The notes under the pieces were generated by a model. It saw nothing but the letters and a program-made list of their open reading frames with translations. It did no database searches and was not told the origin of the DNA. Below are positions 7,396 to 12,470 of a stretch of 12,470 nucleotides of DNA, in pieces. Numbering within the stretch: position 1 is the first letter of the stretch; each line of letters opens with the position of its first letter. Source of the stretch: Sediminibacterium sp. (lineage in GTDB: Bacteria > Bacteroidota > Bacteroidia > Chitinophagales > Chitinophagaceae); NCBI GenBank assembly GCA_028288645.1, contig JAQBNJ010000571.1:1-12470 (forward strand), read 5' to 3'. Position numbers and translations under genes: made by a program.

Positions 7396-8430
7396 ATGTT
7401 AAATAAGTCACAATCAACCACACGCGCCATGTTATTGATGAATCTCGGTTCCCCCGATTCCACTGAAGTTAAAGATGTACGAAGATACCTGAACGAATTT
7501 TTAATGGATGGAAGGGTGATCGATATTCCTTTGATCCCGCGGGCCTTATTGGTCAGAGGCTTGATTGTACCTTTCCGCGCACCTAAATCGGCTGAAGCCT
7601 ACAAGACCATCTGGACAAAAGAAGGCTCTCCATTGGTTGTTCTTACCAAACAGTTACAAGCGGCATTGCAGCAAAAAATAACTGAACCGGTGGCTATCGC
7701 CATGCGTTACGGAAATTTTTCTCCGAAACAAGCTTATGATGAATTGCTTCAGCAACATCCGGGATTGGATGTAGTGATCCTCGTTCCTTTATACCCGCAT
7801 TATGCCATGAGCAGTTACGAGACAGCGGTGGAATATGCAAAAGAGCAATACGCTAACAAAGGATATCCTTTCAAACTCACGGTGATCAAACCTTTTTACA
7901 ACGAGCCTGACTATATAAATGCGCTTGCCGCCAATATGCTGCCCTGGCTGGAAAAAGAATATGATCATATTTTATTCAGTTACCATGGTATTCCTGAAAG
8001 ACATATCCGTAAGAGTGATACAACCGGTTGCCATTGCCTGCAGGTAAACAATTGTTGCGAAACAGATTCGATCGCGCATGCAACCTGCTACCGCCACCAG
8101 GTATTTACCACGACGCGTTTGGTGACTGAAAAACTGGAAATCCCTAAAAATAAATACAGCATTTCATTCCAATCACGATTAGGTAAAGGATGGCTGCAAC
8201 CCTTTACAGACATACGTTTGGAAGAAATGCCAAAAGAAGGGATCAAAAAATTATTGGTTATTTGTCCCGCATTTGTAAGCGATTGCCTCGAAACACTGGA
8301 AGAGATAGATGAAAGAGGAAAAGAATCTTTTATGAATGCCGGTGGTGAATCATATACGATGATACCGTGTTTGAATACGCACCCGTTGTGGGTGGAGGCG
8401 CTGGCGAAATGGCTAACGAATATTGAATAA
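7396..8430 (+). CDS. hemH: Ferrochelatase
   Basis: HemH inserts Fe(II) into protoporphyrin IX, the last step of heme b synthesis. The 344-residue product contains the N-terminal LLMNLGSPDS (13-22) and VRRYLNEFLMD (28-38), the middle PLYPHYAMSSYE (131-142), FSYHGIPERH (194-203) with the metal-delivering histidine H197, SFQSRLGKGWLQP (257-269) and CPAFVSDCLETLEEID (290-305) with the conserved acid E299. Residues 212-231 form a cysteine-rich segment (C212, C214, C220, C221, C231). The frame is open back to an ATG at 7333, but those residues are unlike the family and span the promoter. The ATG at 7396 gives a plausible N-terminus and the one at 7429 is a real alternative. It is transcribed away from hemA across a shared regulatory region. 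Confidence 0.95.
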   Translation: MLNKSQSTTRAMLLMNLGSPDSTEVKDVRRYLNEFLMDGRVIDIPLIPRALLVRGLIVPFRAPKSAEAYKTIWTKEGSPLVVLTKQLQAALQQKITEPVAIAMRYGNFSPKQAYDELLQQHPGLDVVILVPLYPHYAMSSYETAVEYAKEQYANKGYPFKLTVIKPFYNEPDYINALAANMLPWLEKEYDHILFSYHGIPERHIRKSDTTGCHCLQVNNCCETDSIAHATCYRHQVFTTTRLVTEKLEIPKNKYSISFQSRLGKGWLQPFTDIRLEEMPKEGIKKLLVICPAFVSDCLETLEEIDERGKESFMNAGGESYTMIPCLNTHPLWVEALAKWLTNIE

Positions 8431-8456
8431 TGAACAAGGAATTTTGAGTGTTGATT

Positions 8457-8615
8457 TGCCGCGCCCTTCAGGGCGTGGATAAAGGATATTCATTTCTTTG
8501 TTCCCGGGGCTTTAGCCCCGAGTGTGATACTGTGGGCTAAAGCCCCATAAAAAATTTTCAATATTTCCTATATCCACGCCCTAAAGGGCGCGGCAAGATG
8601 AAGGGCGCGGCAAGA
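8457..8615. repeat. Nested inverted-repeat island with CTTTAG-core hairpins, hemH-hemJ gap
   Basis: The outer arms 8457-8481 and 8571-8595 are reverse complements over 25 bp with one mismatch. The inner arms 8506-8518 and 8534-8546 are perfect over 13 bp. Each arm is itself a hairpin with a 2-nt centre: 8462-8475, 8505-8520, 8534-8545 and 8577-8590. All have the core CTTTAG or CTTCAG when read on the appropriate strand, with different but self-complementary flanks. A 15-bp direct repeat (8584-8598 and 8601-8615) follows. The island occupies most of the 236-bp gap, which has no gene. It may also stop hemH transcription, but there is no T-run typical of an intrinsic terminator. Confidence 0.88.
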
Positions 8616-8651
8616 GGTGCGACAAAACAACATTCATTATTTCCTTCTGTT

Positions 8652-8659
8652 TATATTTA
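8652..8659 (+). promoter_or_regulatory. Weak candidate -7 box for the hemJ-like gene
   Basis: TATATTTA matches TAnnTTTG at all but the last base and lies 7 bp before the hemJ-like ATG. Transcription would then begin essentially at the start codon. The region is simply A+T-rich, so this may be chance. Confidence 0.2.
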
Positions 8660-8666
8660 TTAAATA

Positions 8667-9215
8667 ATGTACCCCTACCTCAAAGCCTTACATATCATCT
8701 TCGTCGTAACCTGGTTTGCAGGCTTGTTCTACATGCCCCGGCTTTTTATCTACGCAACCGAGGCTGGCGATAAACCGGAACCTGAACAAAAGATTTTGCG
8801 GGCCCAGTTTTCAATCATGATGAAGCGCCTCTGGTACGGTATCACCTGGCCATCTGCCATTCTTACGCTTTTACTTGGCCCCATCGTTATGTTCAACGGG
8901 GGATGGGATAAAGTGGTGATGGAGCCGGAGGGGAGATGGCTTTTTATTAAAATCATCTTTGTTGTTTTTCTCTATATCTATCATTGGTCGCTGCACAGGA
9001 TCTTTAAACAGGAGATGGGTGGCGTATTCAAATATTCCTCCCAACAACTCCGGATCTGGAACGAAGTAGCCACCATTTTCCTGATCGCCATCGTTATGCT
9101 GGCGGTGGTAAAGCAGAGCATCAGCCTTGTTTGGGGGGTGTTGGGGTTGGTACTTTTTATTGCCTTGCTAATGAGCGCGATAAGGATTTATAAGCTCATC
9201 CGCAACCCTCATTAA
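8667..9215 (+). CDS. hemJ: HemJ-type protoporphyrinogen IX oxidase (UPF0093/CopD-like membrane protein)
   Basis: HemJ oxidises protoporphyrinogen IX to protoporphyrin IX in the inner membrane, the step between HemF and HemH. The 182-residue product starts with KALHIIFVVTWFAGLFYMPRLF (6-27), the hallmark HemJ first helix with its histidine H9 and arginine R25. Next comes a helix at about 55-76, GRWLFIKIIFVVFLYIYHW (89-107) with the W-L-x-x-K pattern (K95) and H106, and RIWNEVATIFLIAIVMLAVVK (129-149), which matches the family's last core helix. A fifth hydrophobic stretch (about 153-174) extends beyond the four-helix core of the shorter family members. Its place among eight other heme genes, with no hemG or hemY visible, supports the role. 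Gene tools may label it only as a CopD-family protein. Confidence 0.9.
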   Translation: MYPYLKALHIIFVVTWFAGLFYMPRLFIYATEAGDKPEPEQKILRAQFSIMMKRLWYGITWPSAILTLLLGPIVMFNGGWDKVVMEPEGRWLFIKIIFVVFLYIYHWSLHRIFKQEMGGVFKYSSQQLRIWNEVATIFLIAIVMLAVVKQSISLVWGVLGLVLFIALLMSAIRIYKLIRNPH

Positions 9216-9216
9216 T

Positions 9217-9310
9217 ATTTTGGAATTTTGGAATTGGGAGATTGGGAAATTTGTTTATCAGCAGGCCTTTAAAACAATTTCAAAATTTCCCAATTCCAAA
9301 ATTCCAAAAT
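9217..9310. repeat. 23-bp perfect inverted repeat between hemJ and ileS
   Basis: The arms 9217-9239 and 9288-9310 are exact reverse complements, made of repeated GGAATTTT/GGAATT units with a 48-bp spacer. An inner GGGAAATTT at 9244-9252 also pairs with AAATTTCCC at 9283-9291, in alternative register. The element begins just after the hemJ stop and ends well before the ileS promoter, so it could act as a 3' hairpin for the hemH-hemJ transcript. Composition is low-complexity, and it looks like a dispersed intergenic repeat. Confidence 0.85.
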
Positions 9311-9343
9311 CCTTTATACAGCCGTTCACATCCCTATATTTCC

Positions 9344-9351
9344 TACCTTTG
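9344..9351 (+). promoter_or_regulatory. Predicted ileS promoter -7 box
   Basis: TACCTTTG fully matches the Bacteroidota TAnnTTTG -7 consensus. The -33 region is poor. A start near 9357 would give ileS a leader of about 55 nt, independent of the heme genes. Confidence 0.55.
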
Positions 9352-9362
9352 CAGACTTTAAA

Positions 9363-9384
9363 ACCCGCTTTTAACGAGGCGGGT
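9363..9384 (+). other. Small hairpin in the ileS leader
   Basis: ACCCGC at 9363-9368 pairs with GCGGGT at 9379-9384 around a 10-nt loop. It would sit almost at the 5' end of the predicted ileS mRNA. It may stabilise or regulate the leader, but it is short and could be incidental. Confidence 0.4.
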
Positions 9385-9410
9385 AGTACATTTCAAGCGA
9401 TTTTACGGTT

Positions 9411-12400
9411 ATGAGTGTGAAATATCCAGAATTCTCCGGACTGAACCTTCCGGCAATTGAACAGGAAATATTGGCTAAATGGAGCAAAGGAGAGGCTTTT
9501 GAAAAAAGCGTTTCCCTGCGCGAAGGCAAAAAACCATTTGTGTTTTACGAGGGCCCGCCCAGCGCCAATGGTATGCCCGGTATTCACCATGTGATCTCGC
9601 GTACCTTGAAAGATATGGTTTGCCGCTACAAAACCATGCAGGGTTTCCAGGTAAAAAGAAAAGGCGGATGGGATACACATGGATTGCCTATTGAGTTAGG
9701 AGTGGAAAAGGAATTGGGCATTACCAAAGAAGATATTGGCAAAAAAATATCCGTAGAAGAATACAACCAGAAATGCCGCGAGGCAGTATTACGCTACAAA
9801 GGAAAATGGGATGAATTAACAATGAAAATGGGTTACTGGGTTGATCTCGATAATCCGTACATCACTTATGAGAATAATTATATTGAAACACTCTGGTGGA
9901 TCCTTAGCGAGTTGTATAAAAAAGGATTGTTGTATGAAAGTGTAAGCATCCAGCCTTATTCACCTGCGGCGGGAACGGGATTGAGCTCGCATGAACTGAA
10001 CCAGCCGGGAACCTATAAAGATGTAAAAGATACTTCCGCTGTTGCGATGTTTAAAGCAGTGAAGAATGCAACGAGTCAGTTTTTATTTGATGCAGCAGGT
10101 AATGATGAAGTTTTCTTCATGGCATGGACAACCACACCATGGACTCTGCCATCGAATCTTGGATTAACAGTGGGCCCGAATATTGATTATGTATTGGTGA
10201 ATACATTTAATCCTTATACACATCTTCCTGTAAACGTTGTTCTCGCGAAAGCCTTACTGGGCAAGTATTTCAAGCCGGAAGGAGAGAATAGTGATTTTGA
10301 AGGATACAGCGAGAAAGCAAAATTACTTCCCTGGAAAATATTAACTGAATTCAAAGGCGCTGCAATAGAGAACTGTGAATATGAGCAGTTACTTCCTTAC
10401 GAAGCGAATTCTTTAGCTGTAATTGAAGAAGTTACACCAGGCGCCAAACCTTTCCGTGTTATTGTTGGTGATTTCGTAACCACAGAAGATGGTACCGGTA
10501 TCGTACATACTTCTCCCGCTTTCGGTGCAGACGATTATCGTGTTGGCAAAAAAAATAATATCGGCATCTTAACAATGGTTGATAAGCAGGGAAAATTTGT
10601 TGATGGTCTCGGCGAATTCAGTAACCGTTATGTAAAGAATTATAAAGATCAAAAAGATTATGTTGATGTGAATGTTGACATCAGCGTAAAGCTAAAAAAA
10701 GAGAACCGCGCTTTTAAAGTAGAAAAATACGAACACAGTTACCCGCATTGCTGGAGAACGGATAAACCGATTCTTTACTATCCATTGGATGCATGGTTCA
10801 TCAAAACCACGGCAGTAAAAGAAAGAATGGTTGAGTTGAATAAGACCATCAACTGGAAACCACGCTCAACAGGAGAAGGAAGATTTGGTAACTGGCTCGA
10901 GAACATGGTTGACTGGAATTTGAGTAGGAGTAGATTTTGGGGAACACCCTTACCGGTTTGGAGAACAGAAGAAGGCGATGAAGAAGTCTGTATCGGGTCA
11001 ATCGATGAATTAAATGAAGGTATCCGCAAAGCCAGCGAAGTGTTGGGTGGCGACGTGAACAAACATTATCTGCACGAAGGCATCCTCGACCTGCACAAAC
11101 CTTTTGTGGATGATATTATTTTGGTAAGCGCATCCGGTAAACCGATGAAGCGCGTTGCCGACCTGATCGATGTATGGTTCGATAGCGGTGCGATGCCGTA
11201 CGCGCAATGGCATTATCCTTTCGAGAACAAAGACCTGATCGATAAAGGCGAAGCATTCCCTGCAGACTTTATTGCAGAAGGCGTTGACCAGACACGAGGA
11301 TGGTTCTACACTTTACATGCATTGGGTGTGATGTTGTTTGATAGTGTTGCGTACAAAACAGTAGTAAGTAACGGCTTGGTTTTAGACAAGGACGGCAACA
11401 AAATGAGCAAACGCCTCGGTAACGTGGTGAATCCATTTGAGACGATAGAAAAATATGGTGCTGATGCCACACGCTGGTACCTCATCACCAACGCATCGCC
11501 ATGGGACAACCTGAAATTTGACCTGGCAGGAATACAGGAAGTGCAACGTAAATTTTTCGGGACACTATATAATACGTATCAATTCTTTGCTTTGTATGCC
11601 AACGTGGACGGGTTTGCGTTTGAACAGGCGCCTGTGCCTTTGGCGCAAAGACCGGAGATCGACAGATGGATCCTTTCATCCCTCAATACTTTAATAAAGA
11701 ATGTAACACGCGCAATGGACGACTATGAGCCAACCATGGCCGGCCGTTTTATTGAGCAGTTTGTAGACGAACATCTGAGCAACTGGTACGTACGCCTTTG
11801 CCGCCGCCGTTTCTGGAAAGGGGAATATGAGCAGGATAAGGTAAGCGCCTACCAGACATTATATGAGTGCCTCGAAACGATCGTTCGTTTAATGGCGCCT
11901 ATTTCTCCATTTTTTAGTGACGCCGTTTTCAGGAACCTGGAGTCGGTTACAGGAAGGTTTAAAGCAGAATCCGTTCACCATGCCGATTTCCCGGTTGTTG
12001 ATGAAGGCACTATCGATACTTCCCTGGAAGAAAGGATGCAGTTGGCGCAGGATGTTTGCTCACTGGTACTATCACTCCGTAAAAAAGTGAATATCAAGGT
12101 CCGCCAGCCATTGCAGAAAGTGATGATCCCCGTTCTCGACGGCGGGATGAAGGCGCAGTTGGAAAAGATCGAGGACCTGATTAAGGCCGAGGTGAATGTA
12201 AAGGAGATGGTCTATATCACCGAAACGGAAGGCGTGATCAGCAAAAAGATCAAGGCCAATTTTAAGGCATTGGGTACCCGTATGGGTGCCAAAATGAAGG
12301 CAGTAAGTGCAGCCATCGGAAATTTCAGCCAGGTTGACATATCCACCATAGAAAAAGACGGAAAATTTGAACTGAGTATTGATGGTGAACCAGTTACGAT

Positions 12401-12470
12401 AGAATTGTCAGAAGTAGATATTGTAGCTGAAGATATTCCCGGTTGGAGCGTGGCCAATAAGGGCAGCCTG
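9411..12470 (+). CDS. ileS: Isoleucyl-tRNA synthetase, type 2 (eukaryote-like), 3' end missing
   Basis: IleRS charges tRNA(Ile) with isoleucine. The window holds 1020 codons, open to the right edge; such enzymes usually exceed 1050 residues, so a short C-terminal part is missing. Visible parts are the class I signature GPPSANGMPGIHH (48-60), the editing domain with WTTTPWTLPSN (239-249) and GTGIVHTSPAFGADD (361-375), WFDSG (589-593), KMSKR (664-668) and an anticodon-binding helical domain from about residue 740. The signature reads GIHH where most IleRS have HIGH. The segment PYSPAAGTGLSSHE (182-195) resembles the eukaryotic/type 2 pattern rather than bacterial type 1. The ATG at 9411 gives a normal N-terminus and has no Shine-Dalgarno sequence. 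It has its own predicted promoter and is not functionally linked to the heme genes. Confidence 0.96.
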   Translation, partial: MSVKYPEFSGLNLPAIEQEILAKWSKGEAFEKSVSLREGKKPFVFYEGPPSANGMPGIHHVISRTLKDMVCRYKTMQGFQVKRKGGWDTHGLPIELGVEKELGITKEDIGKKISVEEYNQKCREAVLRYKGKWDELTMKMGYWVDLDNPYITYENNYIETLWWILSELYKKGLLYESVSIQPYSPAAGTGLSSHELNQPGTYKDVKDTSAVAMFKAVKNATSQFLFDAAGNDEVFFMAWTTTPWTLPSNLGLTVGPNIDYVLVNTFNPYTHLPVNVVLAKALLGKYFKPEGENSDFEGYSEKAKLLPWKILTEFKGAAIENCEYEQLLPYEANSLAVIEEVTPGAKPFRVIVGDFVTTEDGTGIVHTSPAFGADDYRVGKKNNIGILTMVDKQGKFVDGLGEFSNRYVKNYKDQKDYVDVNVDISVKLKKENRAFKVEKYEHSYPHCWRTDKPILYYPLDAWFIKTTAVKERMVELNKTINWKPRSTGEGRFGNWLENMVDWNLSRSRFWGTPLPVWRTEEGDEEVCIGSIDELNEGIRKASEVLGGDVNKHYLHEGILDLHKPFVDDIILVSASGKPMKRVADLIDVWFDSGAMPYAQWHYPFENKDLIDKGEAFPADFIAEGVDQTRGWFYTLHALGVMLFDSVAYKTVVSNGLVLDKDGNKMSKRLGNVVNPFETIEKYGADATRWYLITNASPWDNLKFDLAGIQEVQRKFFGTLYNTYQFFALYANVDGFAFEQAPVPLAQRPEIDRWILSSLNTLIKNVTRAMDDYEPTMAGRFIEQFVDEHLSNWYVRLCRRRFWKGEYEQDKVSAYQTLYECLETIVRLMAPISPFFSDAVFRNLESVTGRFKAESVHHADFPVVDEGTIDTSLEERMQLAQDVCSLVLSLRKKVNIKVRQPLQKVMIPVLDGGMKAQLEKIEDLIKAEVNVKEMVYITETEGVISKKIKANFKALGTRMGAKMKAVSAAIGNFSQVDISTIEKDGKFELSIDGEPVTIELSEVDIVAEDIPGWSVANKGSL

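Noticed and set aside
9352..9410. T-box riboswitch controlling ileS
   Set aside because: The leader is only about 55 nt, lacks a convincing T-box bulge and terminator, and T-boxes are not expected in Bacteroidota.
10778..11062. Open frame on the minus strand inside ileS
   Set aside because: It is antisense to well-conserved IleRS sequence, with no sign of an independent gene.

Overview
The window looks like chromosomal DNA from a Bacteroidota bacterium, most likely near the Chitinophagaceae. The evidence is moderate G+C, genes without clear Shine-Dalgarno sequences, promoter -7 boxes of the Bacteroidota type TAnnTTTG in front of hemA, hemH and ileS, a eukaryote-like (type 2) isoleucyl-tRNA synthetase, and gaps filled with short palindromic repeats. 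The family-level placement is inference.

Layout. From 7211 down to 1 the minus strand carries hemA-hemC-hemD, a 339-bp repeat-filled gap, hemE-hemF-hemB, a hairpin-bearing gap, and hemL, which is cut by the left edge. From 7396 the plus strand carries hemH, a repeat island, a hemJ-type membrane protein, another inverted repeat, and ileS, which is cut by the right edge. The two transcription directions start from a shared 184-bp region between hemA and hemH. That region holds two facing promoters and an array of short half-sites.

Function. Nine consecutive genes encode every dedicated step from glutamyl-tRNA to protoheme by the C5 route. HemA and HemL make 5-aminolevulinate. HemB, HemC and HemD make uroporphyrinogen III. 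HemE and the oxygen-dependent HemF make protoporphyrinogen IX, the HemJ-type oxidase makes protoporphyrin IX, and HemH inserts iron. HemF needs O2, so the pathway as encoded here is aerobic. ileS is a housekeeping gene with its own predicted promoter.

I do not see a new multi-gene system. The most notable signals are: (1) an IleRS whose HIGH signature reads GIHH, the HXGH-to-GXHH swap linked to extreme mupirocin resistance in some type 2 IleRS enzymes; (2) three GTCAT half-sites at exact 11-bp intervals plus an inverted one, just upstream of the hemA promoter and resembling a PhoB/OmpR-type box; (3) a 50-bp inverted repeat between hemD and hemE containing mini-hairpins with compensatory base changes; (4) a second island of hairpins with a fixed core and variable stems after hemH; (5) a perfect 20-bp palindrome between hemF and hemB and a 28-bp-stem hairpin between hemB and hemL; (6) a cysteine-rich segment in ferrochelatase that might bind an Fe-S cluster.
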